Shown piece after piece: positions 45,988-54,793 of a stretch of 64,000 bases of DNA. Positions within the stretch are counted from its first letter, which is position 1; each line of letters opens with the position of its first letter. Source of the DNA: Pseudochrobactrum kiredjianiae (GTDB taxonomy: Bacteria > Pseudomonadota > Alphaproteobacteria > Rhizobiales > Rhizobiaceae). Below the pieces are notes generated by a model. The model saw only the letters and a list, made by a program, of their open reading frames with translations, was not told the origin of the DNA and did not search any database. The stretch covers positions 309,935-373,934 of the forward strand of contig NZ_JAUCBM010000004.1 in the NCBI RefSeq assembly GCF_030362795.1, in the 5' to 3' direction. Both the position numbers and the translations under genes were made by a program.

Positions 45988-48132
45988 TCAGGCGGCTTTT
46001 ACTGCCGGTTCCTCATAAGGCCGGATCCAGACTTTAATGTCATGGAAAGCCGTGCCGCCATGCGGTGCTGCTGCATCTGCACCCGTGAGAATATTGATCC
46101 CCTCACCGCCCGCAAACGAAGAATTCGGGAACAAGCCCTCCGAAACCACAACACCGCGACGCAGCTTTTTACTGCCACCGGCTTGCTGAATTTTCACATG
46201 CAAGGCCAGCGCACCGCGTTCATTGCCGATTTGCACGAGCATTCCATCATCAAGTCCCAGGTCTGCCGCATCATCATCGCGGATCAGCAATTGCGGTCGC
46301 ACTTCTTTAGCGAGTGAGGTTGGTGTTTCGCTAAAGCTGGAATTCAGGAAATTATGTGCCGGTGATGTGGTGAGTTTGAACGGATGCTGCGGATCAGCCA
46401 GTTCATTGACCTCCCAATAATCCGGAAATTCCGGCATGTCGGCAAACGGCCCCTGTAGTCCCATGCCTTGCGGCGGACGATCCGGCGAAGTCTGTTTCTG
46501 CCAATCAACGCGGAAACGGAACTTGCCATCCGGCCACGCAAAACCATTGAGATAATGCGATGTTTCAAAATCCGGTTGTTTATCCAGCCAGCGCTGCCGA
46601 CGCATAGCTTCAAAATCCGGCATATTGCTTTTGGTCAGCAGATTATCCACGAGCTGGCGTGCCGACAGATTGAAACCGGCCATATGACCAACGCCCAGAC
46701 GATTGGCCAGTTCATTGAGGACGTAGAGGTTCTCCCGCGCCTCGCCTGCTGCCTCAATCAGCTTGGCCCCCAGCAATACATGCTGCTGGCCACCGCCGCG
46801 ATAAATATCATCATGCTCCAGAAACATCGTGGCAGGCAAAACCAGATCGGCCATTTTCGCCGTATCGGTCATGAATTGCTCATGCACGACTGTAAACAGA
46901 TCATCACGCATAAATCCCTGATGCACCAGACGCTGTTCCGGTGCCACATTGGCCGGATTGGTGTTCTGGATCAGCATCGCAGTGACCGGTACGCCGCCAT
47001 AGAGTGCTTCACTGTCACCGGTCAGTACGCGACCAATCTTTGATTGATCCAACGCACGGATCGACGGATCAGCAAAAGCGGAACCATCAATTTCGGATTT
47101 ATCCATACCGAAAATGCCGGAATTGGAATGGAAAGCGCCACCGCCCTCAAGCGTCCATGCCCCCGTGACCGCCGCAATGCAGGAGGCCGCATGCATATTC
47201 ACCGCGCCATTGCGCTGGCGCGAGAAACCATAGCCTAAACGGAAATAAGTGCGCTTTGTCGTTCCAACCAATCGGGCAAAAGCTTCAATATCCTCAACAG
47301 AGACACCGGTAATCGCTTCCGCCCATTGCGGTGTGCGGCTTTGCAGATGCTGTTCAAGCTCTTGTGGTGCATCCGTATAGCGGTTGAGATAATCCCAGTC
47401 GGCCAGACCATCACGAAACAACACATGCATTACCGCACAGGCGAAAGCACCGTCTGTGCCGGGTTTTAACACAATGCCGATATCTGCCTGCCGCACAGTT
47501 GCCGTTTCATAAACATCAATTGCAACAATCTTTGCACCGCGATCTTTACGTGCGCGTGCCGCATGGGTCATTACATTGACCTGCGTAGCAGCAGCATTGG
47601 TGCCCCAGATCACCACGCAATCCGATTTAGCAATCTCGCGTGGATCAGGCCCGCGCAAAGCACCGGTACCGGCCATATAGCCGGTCCATGCCAGATTGGT
47701 GCAGAAGCTGGAAAACATATTCGAATATTTTTTGGCATGACGCAGGCGGTTGATGGAATCGCGCTGTGCCAGCCCCATTGTTCCTGCGTAATAATAAGGC
47801 CAGACGGTCTCGGAACCGTATTTTTCTTCAGCTTTCAGAAACTTCTCTGCGGTCAGATCCAGCGCATCCGCCCAGGAAATCTCCTGCCATTCGCCGCCGC
47901 CTTTAGCGCCTTTACGGATCAGCGGTTTCAGCAGACGATCGGGATGATGCACACGCTCGGCATAGCGGGCGACCTTGGCGCAGATGACCCCTGCGGTATA
48001 GCTGTTGTCCTTGGCACCACGAATACGACCGATTGTGTGGCTGTCGAGAATTTCCACATCAAGCGCGCAGGTGGACGGGCAGTCATGAGGACAGGCCGAA
48101 TGGCCGATTTGGGGCGTTGCGCGCAGCGTCAT
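45988..48132 (-). CDS. Molybdopterin-dependent oxidoreductase (formate dehydrogenase/DMSO-reductase family)
   Basis: A 714-residue Mo-bis-MGD enzyme. The N-terminal cysteines in SACPHDCPSTCALDV and GVICAKVARY (spacing C-x3-C-x3-C-x27-C) would hold a 4Fe-4S cluster. Next come WADALDLTAEKF and the MGD-binding parts (GTNAAATQVNV, GYGFSRQRNG). The C-terminal molydop-binding domain is at about 590-700 (PFKLTTSPAHNFLNSSF). It lacks a Tat signal and so is probably cytoplasmic. The electron donor and substrate cannot be told. It is flanked by repeats S2 and U1. MoaD and MoaE, needed for its cofactor, are encoded at 58.5 kb. Confidence 0.88.
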   Translation of the reverse strand: MTLRATPQIGHSACPHDCPSTCALDVEILDSHTIGRIRGAKDNSYTAGVICAKVARYAERVHHPDRLLKPLIRKGAKGGGEWQEISWADALDLTAEKFLKAEEKYGSETVWPYYYAGTMGLAQRDSINRLRHAKKYSNMFSSFCTNLAWTGYMAGTGALRGPDPREIAKSDCVVIWGTNAAATQVNVMTHAARARKDRGAKIVAIDVYETATVRQADIGIVLKPGTDGAFACAVMHVLFRDGLADWDYLNRYTDAPQELEQHLQSRTPQWAEAITGVSVEDIEAFARLVGTTKRTYFRLGYGFSRQRNGAVNMHAASCIAAVTGAWTLEGGGAFHSNSGIFGMDKSEIDGSAFADPSIRALDQSKIGRVLTGDSEALYGGVPVTAMLIQNTNPANVAPEQRLVHQGFMRDDLFTVVHEQFMTDTAKMADLVLPATMFLEHDDIYRGGGQQHVLLGAKLIEAAGEARENLYVLNELANRLGVGHMAGFNLSARQLVDNLLTKSNMPDFEAMRRQRWLDKQPDFETSHYLNGFAWPDGKFRFRVDWQKQTSPDRPPQGMGLQGPFADMPEFPDYWEVNELADPQHPFKLTTSPAHNFLNSSFSETPTSLAKEVRPQLLIRDDDAADLGLDDGMLVQIGNERGALALHVKIQQAGGSKKLRRGVVVSEGLFPNSSFAGGEGINILTGADAAAPHGGTAFHDIKVWIRPYEEPAVKAA

Positions 48133-48222
48133 GGGACGTATTCCTGAAAAGTCATATTACGACAGAATATCAAAAATGGTGTGTGAGCATATAAGCCAAT
48201 TCCGCACAGTTACAATCCGGTT

Positions 48223-48434
48223 TTACAGCGGTTCCAGTTAAGGCTGAATCGTTGGAACCGCTGTAACTATTTGTTTTACGCATTATCCAACGCCAAACCG
48301 CTTCGCGCTTTGGCTGGAAATGCTCTAGCGCGGTTTACGTTCATGTTGGATCGCAGTGCTCGCTCTAGTTTCTTTAGTTTGTCGCATTATCACGGACTGT
48401 CCAAGTTGATCCAACTTGACTGTGAAATGCTCTA
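48223..48434 (+). repeat. Compound intergenic repeat U1
   Basis: A 14-bp perfect stem TTACAGCGGTTCCA (48223)/TGGAACCGCTGTAA (48253) is followed by a GCCAAA/TTTGGC hairpin (48292-48313 region), an AAATGCTCTAG direct repeat (48318 and 48425 regions), a CGCTCTAG (48361) and CAAGTTG/CAACTTG (48402-48418). The last bases (GCTCTAG) form the TAG stop of the DMT transporter gene on the minus strand. Confidence 0.8.
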
Positions 48435-49283
48435 GCTTAGCCGCATCATCATTGTGCCGCCAACTATCAGCACCGCACCGAGCAAGCGTTTTGCACTGAT
48501 CTGCTCACGCAGCAGGATCAGGGACAGCATCACGCCGAACAGAATGGAGGTTTCCCGCAAGGCAGCAACCATCGCCACCGGCGCCATTGTCATCGCCCAC
48601 AGCGCCAGCCCATAGGAGCCAAGTGTGCCAGCACCACCAATGATTGTCAGATGTCCGCGCTGCTTGATATGGGTGAGCAATTGCCCGCGATATGTCCAGA
48701 TGCCCCAACTCACCACCGGTATAGCGTTAAACAAAAACGCCCACAGCACATAAGAAACCGCATTGCCAGACACGCGAACGCCAACACCATCCACCAGCGT
48801 ATATCCGGCAATAAACAATGCATTGACCAGCGCAATGATTATCGTGCGGGTGGTATTTCGGCCTGCAATAATGGCCTGAGAACGGCCAAGAGCCATCACC
48901 AGAACCCCGGCGGAAATAAGCCCGACAGCCAGCCATTGTTCTGCGCCCAGCACTTCACCTATCAGCGGACCTGACACCAGCGCCACCAACAAAGGCGGCG
49001 TGCCGCGCATCAGCGGATAGGCAAGGCTCATATCGCCGTTACTATAGGCCGCAGCGACGAGAAACATATAGATGACCTGAAACACCGTAGAGGTGAACAT
49101 ATATGGCCAGCTGGCAGAGGCAGGTAATGGCACAAAGGGCAGAAAAACCACAGCGATCAGCCCTGCGGCACCACTCACCATAACTGCGCTGAGATATTTA
49201 TCCGTGCCGGATTTGACAATCACGTTCCAGCTTGCATGCAGCAAAGCGCCGAAAAGAACGATCAAAACAACAAAACCAGACAT
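48432..49283 (-). CDS. EamA/DMT family permease
   Basis: A 283-residue protein with ten hydrophobic segments in two EamA halves. The first has ALLHASWNVIVKSGTDKYLSAVM and SLAYPLMRGTPPLLVALVSGPLIGEVLG; the second has LALWAMTMAPVAMVAALRETSILFGVMLSLILLREQ. It is an exporter of metabolites such as amino acids, by family. The TAG stop lies inside the end of repeat U1. The ATG has a weak site. A promoter region with R3 lies upstream. Confidence 0.9.
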   Translation of the reverse strand: MSGFVVLIVLFGALLHASWNVIVKSGTDKYLSAVMVSGAAGLIAVVFLPFVPLPASASWPYMFTSTVFQVIYMFLVAAAYSNGDMSLAYPLMRGTPPLLVALVSGPLIGEVLGAEQWLAVGLISAGVLVMALGRSQAIIAGRNTTRTIIIALVNALFIAGYTLVDGVGVRVSGNAVSYVLWAFLFNAIPVVSWGIWTYRGQLLTHIKQRGHLTIIGGAGTLGSYGLALWAMTMAPVAMVAALRETSILFGVMLSLILLREQISAKRLLGAVLIVGGTMMMRLS

Positions 49284-49448
49284 GACATCACCGGATTATT
49301 ACAAAACCGGACTAAAAGGCAGAATCTATTCACTACATATCCGGTATGCTGGTTATGGCATAATCATGCCTGAACAGATATATGCCATGAGATATTACAA
49401 CACATGTTGCTTTGAAATTTTCATTTTCAGGATCATGCGTGCAGCGAC

Positions 49449-49553
49449 TAGAGCATAATTCCTTAAACTTGGATCAGTTTAAGGTGAAATTATGCTCTAA
49501 TTTTAAAGTGTTAGAGCGACCTTTGTGTGCCAAGTATGGCACACGGCGCTCTA
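49449..49553 (+). repeat. Intergenic repeat R3 (bipartite hairpin element)
   Basis: First module: GAGCATAATT (49451)/AATTATGCTC (49488) with inner CCTTAAACT (49461)/AGTTTAAGG (49476). Second module: TAGAGCGACC (49512) to GGCGCTCTA (49545), with the perfect TGTGCCA/TGGCACA hairpin at its tip. Lies about 20 bases upstream of the rlmJ start. Confidence 0.88.
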
Positions 49554-49572
49554 CAACCGGATTGAACTGAAT

Positions 49573-50457
49573 ATGAATTATCGTCACGCCTATCACGCCG
49601 GAAACTTCGCCGATGTGTTCAAACATATCGTGCTGACCCGCGTGCTGCTCTATATGCAGCGCAAGGAAGCCGCATTGCGTGTGATTGATACCCATGCCGG
49701 TATCGGCCGCTATGACTTAAGTGGTGTGGAAGCCGGTAAAACTCTGGAATGGCGCGGCGGTGTTGAGCAGGTTCTTGATGCTAAAGCTGCAGACAGCATT
49801 CCCGCAGCCGTGCTGGAACTGATTGCGCCTTATCTCGATGTTATTGAGCAGGAAAACAGCGCAGTGAAAGGCAACAACCTGCGCTATTATCCGGGCTCCC
49901 CTTTGCTGGCACGAAAACTGATGCGTCCGCAAGATCGTCTTTCGGCACTTGAACTGCATCCGCAAGATGCCAAAACACTGGCTGCTTTGTTTGAAGGCGA
50001 TTATCAGACGCGCGTGACAGAGCTTAATGGCTGGCTGGCGCTGGGCGCCCATCTGCCGCCAAAAGAAAAGCGCGGGCTAGTACTGGTTGACCCGCCATTT
50101 GAAATTGCCGGAGAATTTGACCGTCTTATTGAAGGTTTAGTCAAAGCCCACCGGCGCTTTTCCACCGGCACCTATGCTTTGTGGTATCCGGTCAAAGACC
50201 GCCGCGAGGTCAACCGTTTCATTGCGAATTTGAAAGAAAGCGGCCTGCCGAAAATTATGCGTCTGGAACTCTCGGTGCGTGCGCCTTCCGCAGAGCCACG
50301 TTTTGACGGCACCGGTATGATTGTCGTCAATCCGCCTTATCTGCTGCAGGAAGAAATGGCAAAAATTTCGCCATGGCTGGCTTCGCTCTTTGGCGAGAAT
50401 AATCAGGGTAGTTACCGGATTGACTGGATCACAGGTGAAGAGCGGGCAGAAAAATAA
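49573..50457 (+). CDS. rlmJ: 23S rRNA (adenine-2030-N6)-methyltransferase
   Basis: Methylates A2030 of 23S rRNA. The 294-residue protein begins with MNYRHAYHAGNFADVFKHIVL, the hallmark of RlmJ, followed by the SAM-binding VIDTHAGIGRYDLSG and the catalytic LVLVDPPFEIAGEF (DPPF for N6-adenine methylation). The ATG at 49573 begins the conserved N-terminus and is close to repeat R3, which forms its leader. The gene ends at 50457, before a small secreted protein gene. Confidence 0.95.
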   Translation: MNYRHAYHAGNFADVFKHIVLTRVLLYMQRKEAALRVIDTHAGIGRYDLSGVEAGKTLEWRGGVEQVLDAKAADSIPAAVLELIAPYLDVIEQENSAVKGNNLRYYPGSPLLARKLMRPQDRLSALELHPQDAKTLAALFEGDYQTRVTELNGWLALGAHLPPKEKRGLVLVDPPFEIAGEFDRLIEGLVKAHRRFSTGTYALWYPVKDRREVNRFIANLKESGLPKIMRLELSVRAPSAEPRFDGTGMIVVNPPYLLQEEMAKISPWLASLFGENNQGSYRIDWITGEERAEK

Positions 50458-50563
50458 CGGCTCATTTCTTCGTTATCACTGTCTTGTGCACGGTTGAGAC
50501 TTGACCCGACACAGGAATATGGCAAAAACTCTGCTAAATAGTTTTACACACAGGAACAGATTC

Positions 50564-51001
50564 ATGTCATTACGCACCGCTTTTGCTTTCGCACTGTTTG
50601 CAGGTCTGTCAGCAGGATCTTTTTCTCAGGCACAGGCTGCTGATTATATTGCAACCTCTCCTGCCGCGATTTCCCCTGTTTGTCAGGAACAGGGCGTCAT
50701 CAACCGCGCTGTCGCCCAGTTTGACCGTCTTGTTCGCGGCGTTCCGGAAATGCCTGCCGTCAGCATCAATGCCGTCAGCAATGTCAGCGCAACCCGCTTT
50801 GACCCGAAAACCTATCCGTCAGGTATTGAACGTCATTATTGCCGTGCAACGGCCGTGCTCTCCAACGGTGAAAACCGCAATATGTGGTACATGGTTGAGA
50901 AAACGCAGGGCTTCGCCTCCATGGGCAGCAATGTGGAATCCTGCGTAGACGGTTTTGACAAGTGGTTCGTCTATGACGGCCGCTGCCGTGTGCTTCGCTG
51001 A
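50564..51001 (+). CDS. Small secreted Cys-containing protein next to RNase T2
   Basis: A 145-residue exported protein I do not recognise. The signal peptide is cleaved after AQA-AD. The mature part has four cysteines (PVCQEQ, HYCRAT, ESCVDG, GRCRVL), which could form two disulfides. VINRAVAQFDRLVRGVPEMPAVSI and RHYCRATAVLSNGENRNMWYMVEKTQGFASMG are notable. The gene ends 8 bases before the RNase T2 start, so co-transcription is likely. A role as a partner or inhibitor of the RNase is possible but not shown. AGGAA lies 8 bases before the ATG. Confidence 0.75.
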   Translation: MSLRTAFAFALFAGLSAGSFSQAQAADYIATSPAAISPVCQEQGVINRAVAQFDRLVRGVPEMPAVSINAVSNVSATRFDPKTYPSGIERHYCRATAVLSNGENRNMWYMVEKTQGFASMGSNVESCVDGFDKWFVYDGRCRVLR

Positions 51002-51009
51002 TTAGCACC

Positions 51010-51858
51010 ATGTCCGTTCAAGGATTGAAATCACGCAGCCCGTTTGCACGCAGCAAAACGGGCTGTTTTTCTGTATTGAGTCTTGCGCTTATCAGTGCTT
51101 TGCTCTTTGCTGCACCGGTATCTGCCCAATCGCTGTCCGACAAGCTGATGCAGAGCATGGGCAATGATCTGCGCAAACTCACACCGCAGAATAGTCCCGA
51201 ACACCCCTCTCTCAGGCCTGAAAACAAAATTCCGCAACGCCCGCCGGTTAATCCGCAAAATGTGCCGGTTGCACCATCGACGGCAAATTTTGACTTTTAT
51301 GTGCTGGCGCTCAGCTGGTCGCCAAGCTATTGCGCCGATAACGGCAACCGCTCCGATGCCCGCCAGCAATGCGGTGTTGGTCGTAATTACGGTTTCGTCG
51401 TCCACGGCCTATGGCCGCAATATGATCGCGGTTTCCCTGAGAGTTGCAGGCATGACCAAGCCAATGATCAGGTGCCGCGCGATCTGGTTTCATCTTTATC
51501 GGATATTATGCCTGCCGCTGGCCTGATGCGCTATCAATGGCGCAAACACGGCACCTGTGCAGGGATCAGTCAGCGCGATTACTTCACAACAATGCGTAAT
51601 GCCTATCAGGCTGTGACCATCCCGCCTGCTCTGCGCGCTGTCAGCACGCCGCGTAGTGTTGATCCGCAGCTTGTTGAAAAGGCATTTATCGCCGCCAATC
51701 CGGGACTACCGGCCGATGCAATTGCCGTCACCTGCAATCGCAGACGTCTTCAGGAAGTACGTATTTGTATGGATAAAAATCTGAAATTCCGCTCCTGCGG
51801 AGAAGTTGACCGCAACTCCTGCCGCAGTCGTTCTGTTAACCTGCTTCCAAATCGCTGA
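51010..51858 (+). CDS. Secreted RNase T2 family ribonuclease
   Basis: An exported endoribonuclease that cleaves RNA without base preference. The 282-residue precursor has a signal (SVLSLALISALLFAAPVSA-QS), then a Pro/Asn-rich linker (about residues 60-92), then the catalytic domain. The two active-site blocks are FVVHGLWPQ (CAS I, His near residue 136) and YQWRKHGTCAG (CAS II). Cys residues in CADNG and QQCGVG match the family disulfides. The C-terminal CGEVDRNSCRSRS is extra. A second ATG-bearing frame (GST) begins within 25 bases of the end. Confidence 0.92.
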   Translation: MSVQGLKSRSPFARSKTGCFSVLSLALISALLFAAPVSAQSLSDKLMQSMGNDLRKLTPQNSPEHPSLRPENKIPQRPPVNPQNVPVAPSTANFDFYVLALSWSPSYCADNGNRSDARQQCGVGRNYGFVVHGLWPQYDRGFPESCRHDQANDQVPRDLVSSLSDIMPAAGLMRYQWRKHGTCAGISQRDYFTTMRNAYQAVTIPPALRAVSTPRSVDPQLVEKAFIAANPGLPADAIAVTCNRRRLQEVRICMDKNLKFRSCGEVDRNSCRSRSVNLLPNR

Positions 51859-51880
51859 TCAATCAAACCAGGCTCAACTC

Positions 51881-52483
51881 ATGCACAAGCTTTACACATC
51901 ACCCAGCTCGCCCTTCAGCGCCAAAGTGCGCCTTGCAGCACATTATGCCGGTATTGAACTGGATAAACATATTGTGGTCACCACTGAAGAACCGGCAGAA
52001 CTGATTGCTGCCAATCCGCTGGGCAAAATTCCGGTATTGCTCACACCGCAAGGCAAAGCGGTTTTCGACAGCCGCGTTATTACACAATATCTCAACCGTC
52101 TTTCCGGCAACAAACTGTTCCCGCGCAATGCTGAGAAACGTCTAGATGCCGAGAAGTTTGAAGCCATTGCAGACGGCCTTGCCGATGTTCTGGTCGCCCA
52201 TGTTTATGAGCGCATCAAACGTCCGGAAGAAATCGTGCATCAGCCGATCCTCGACTGGTATTGGAAAAAAGCAGAGCGCACACTGGATCTGCTCAATGAA
52301 ACAGCACCGCGTATTGGTGCAAAAATTCATACCGGCCATATCGCGATTGCTGCTACACTCGGCTATCTCAATCTGCGCTTTGGCAATGGCTGGGAACGCG
52401 GTCGTCCTAAGCTGAAACGCTGGCTCAAGCGCTTTGCTGAAGTGCATCCGGAACTGGCTGCACAATTGCCGAAAGCAGCCTGA
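51881..52483 (+). CDS. Glutathione S-transferase family protein
   Basis: A 200-residue cytosolic protein. The thioredoxin-like N-terminal domain has LYTSPSSPFSAKVRLAAHYAGIELDKH, with an SSPFSAKV active-site-type segment, and NPLGKIPVLLTPQGKAVFDSRVITQYL, the glutathione-binding Asp-Ser region. The helical C-terminal domain has IAATLGYLNLRFGNGWERGRPKLKRWLKRF. It follows RNase T2 after 22 bases and may share its transcript. The substrate is unknown. The ATG at 51881 begins the conserved fold. Confidence 0.9.
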   Translation: MHKLYTSPSSPFSAKVRLAAHYAGIELDKHIVVTTEEPAELIAANPLGKIPVLLTPQGKAVFDSRVITQYLNRLSGNKLFPRNAEKRLDAEKFEAIADGLADVLVAHVYERIKRPEEIVHQPILDWYWKKAERTLDLLNETAPRIGAKIHTGHIAIAATLGYLNLRFGNGWERGRPKLKRWLKRFAEVHPELAAQLPKAA

Positions 52484-52499
52484 TTACACTGTACAAATA

Positions 52500-52529
52500 A
52501 AAAAGCCGGGAATTGCTTCCCGGCTTTTT
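52500..52529 (+). terminator. Bidirectional terminator between GST and omp25 genes
   Basis: The 13-bp perfect stem AAAAAGCCGGGAA/TTCCCGGCTTTTT with a 4-base loop and T runs lies between convergent genes. Confidence 0.94.
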
Positions 52530-52534
52530 CTTCA

Positions 52535-53185
52535 TCAGAACTTGTAGCCAACACCCAGACGGATATCGTGGCTCTGGAGACCGCCATCGCTGACAGTACC
52601 GCTGTTCAGCTGGAAGTCTTTCTTACCGAAATCGGTGTAACGATATTCCAGACGCGCAGTCACATTCTGGGTCAGGAAGGTTTCAGCACCGGCACCGGCT
52701 GTCCAGCCTACGCGGAACTTATCTTCCGATGAGGTTGCATCCGAGAACTTAACCTGTGTACCGGCCACACCGGCGGTTACATATGGCATAACCGGTCCCA
52801 TATCGACACCGAGACGGGCACGCAGCGAGCCGTCAAAGCCGCTTTTCGCTGTTACGCCGAGCTTTTCTTTTTTCGCCCAGTTGTAACCGGCATCACCTTC
52901 AAGACCGTAGACGATATTGTCGTTCTGGAAGTTCCAACCGGCATAACCGCCGAATTTGGCATTATTGTTTTTCAGATCGCCAAGACCGGTATCGGTTTTG
53001 TATTTATTGAGACCATAGCCCAGATAAAGACCGGTATAACCACCCGCCCAACTACTCTGAGGGGCAACATCAACAACCGGTGCAGGCTCATATGTCTGCG
53101 GTTGAATCGCATCCGCGGCAAAAGCTGTCGCAGAGAGCGGCAACAGCGCAACAGATGCAAGTGCCAAAGATTTGATAATACGCAT
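52535..53185 (-). CDS. Omp25/Omp31 family outer-membrane protein (copy 1)
   Basis: A 216-residue outer-membrane barrel. The precursor starts [23 protein letters not shown], cleaved before ADAIQ. The mature protein has [64 protein letters not shown] and ends [11 protein letters not shown], all Brucella Omp25 marks. Such proteins are abundant and hold the envelope together. The ATG at 53185 follows AAGGAC at 8 bases. The paralogue next door has the same length, so a tandem duplication is likely. Confidence 0.95.
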   Translation of the reverse strand: MRIIKSLALASVALLPLSATAFAADAIQPQTYEPAPVVDVAPQSSWAGGYTGLYLGYGLNKYKTDTGLGDLKNNNAKFGGYAGWNFQNDNIVYGLEGDAGYNWAKKEKLGVTAKSGFDGSLRARLGVDMGPVMPYVTAGVAGTQVKFSDATSSEDKFRVGWTAGAGAETFLTQNVTARLEYRYTDFGKKDFQLNSGTVSDGGLQSHDIRLGVGYKF

Positions 53186-53592
53186 ACAAATTGTCCTTAT
53201 AAATTTATAAAACTGTTTATCAGCTGGCTTCCGGTTCATGCCGGTCAGACAAGACTGAGTGTTGCAATCTCTCTCCCTGCACTTTCTGCATCAAGGTAAG
53301 AAGATTGTTTAACAGGACAAAAGATGCATCCCGATTGCGGCAGCAGAAATGCAGCACAGTGGAAAAATACCGACCTTATTATGTCTGAAAAGTGTCATCA
53401 AATTCTGGACAAATACGCAGATCGCTTCAAATAAATCATTGTAAATAAAGATAATTTTTAATTTTAAAACAAAAAAGAAGGCCGGAAAATTCCGGCCTTC
53501 TTCATCATGTCTTAACAAGCCGCACTATCAGCATTTTCCGACGGATGCTGCTGAGAGAAAGCGCGGACGAATCTTCCAGAGAGAAGCTTCCT
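53186..53592. other. Spacer between the two omp25 copies
   Basis: About 400 bases. It holds the terminator of copy 2 (53477-53500) and the leader and promoter of copy 1. No gene was found. AT-rich stretches lie near 53440-53475. Confidence 0.5.
53477..53500 (-). terminator. Terminator after omp25 copy 2
   Basis: The near-perfect palindrome GAAGGCCGGAA/TTCCGGCCTTC is followed on the minus strand by a run of T (CTTCTTTTTTG), about 90 bases after the stop of copy 2. Confidence 0.85.
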
Positions 53593-54243
53593 TCAGAACT
53601 TGTAGCCAACACCAATGCGGATATCATGGCTCTGCAGTTTTACAGCCGGTGCAACGAAATTATCGAAAGTCACGTCTTTTTTGCCGAAGTCTGAGAAACG
53701 ATATTCAAGGCGGGCACTGATGTTCTGGGTCAGCATGGTTTCCGCACCGACACCGGCAGTCCAGCCGATACGGAATTTTTTATTGGAATCCTCACCATCG
53801 CTGAAGCTCACCTGACGTCCGGCGACACCAGCGGTTACGTAAGGCATGACCACGCCCATATCATAACCAAGGCGGGCACGGAGCGAACCGTCAAAACCGC
53901 TTTGAGCGTTGAACTGATCTGACTTCTTATTAACGATATTGTAACCGGCATCACCTTCAACACCGTAGACAAGATTGTCGTTCTGGAAGTTCCAGCCAGC
54001 ATAGCCGCCCAGTTTCACGCTATTGTTTTTCAGCGAACCTTCACCAAGGTCGTTTTTAAAAACATTGAGACCGCCACCGAGATAGATACCGGCATAGCCG
54101 CCTTCCCAAGTATTTAGTGGCGCAGTCGCTAACACCGGTACCGGCTCCATTGGTTGCGCACGGATAGCATCAGCAGCAAAAGCCGGAACAGCAACAGGCA
54201 ACAAAACCACAGAGACCAAAGCCAGAGATTTAAAATTCTTCAT
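53593..54243 (-). CDS. Omp25/Omp31 family outer-membrane protein (copy 2)
   Basis: A 216-residue barrel, same length as copy 1. It starts MKNFKSLALVSVVLLPVAVPAFA then ADAIRAQ. It keeps [74 protein letters not shown] and HDIRIGVGYKF. The external loops differ from copy 1 (for example SDGEDSNKKFR against [11 protein letters not shown]). The ATG at 54243 has AGGAAA. A long AT-rich region lies upstream. Confidence 0.95.
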   Translation of the reverse strand: MKNFKSLALVSVVLLPVAVPAFAADAIRAQPMEPVPVLATAPLNTWEGGYAGIYLGGGLNVFKNDLGEGSLKNNSVKLGGYAGWNFQNDNLVYGVEGDAGYNIVNKKSDQFNAQSGFDGSLRARLGYDMGVVMPYVTAGVAGRQVSFSDGEDSNKKFRIGWTAGVGAETMLTQNISARLEYRFSDFGKKDVTFDNFVAPAVKLQSHDIRIGVGYKF

Positions 54244-54793
54244 AAAATTTCCTAACAATATTTTATTTATAAAATCAGCGCGCGAAACGTTAAAAACACC
54301 CTGATATTTCCCGTGTAGTCTTCCCGCAGCGTGCTATGTTTTTAAGGACGGACAGTGCGGATCAACACTGTCTAATATGAAAAAACAAGATCAAAATGCG
54401 ACAAGAAAACGAAGGAAATACGATGGTGTAAATTTACAACATTCTATTTAAAATCAATTACTTAAATCAAAAAATAAAATAATTTATGCCTAACATTATT
54501 TCTTTATTTTTTCCTATTCTATCGTAAGAAATTACTGCATGTCGCTCATAAACAATCCGGCAGCGCAGGATCGCATCTCTCGTCGCAAGCAGATGCTGTT
54601 TCTGAGCGTTTCAGCGCTCATAATCCGCAATGCGATTCTCAACTGAAAACTGTGTCAGGCTGTGCGCTTTTTTACGTCAGTGCGGCAAAATAATCTGATC
54701 CGTGATAGAATTATTCATAACCGCTGATTTGCATTCGCTACAAGGACGGATACATAACAGTCTATCGTACAACGCTTAAGGAGCCTGCATCCA
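54244..54793. other. Long AT-rich region between omp25 copy 2 and the SDR gene
   Basis: About 550 bases, the longest gene-free stretch here. It must hold the divergent promoters of copy 2 and of the SDR-uvrC series. A very AT-rich block lies at about 54440-54540. No reading frame with a good start, no repeat of the R/S/T/U type and no RNA gene was recognised. Confidence 0.5.
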
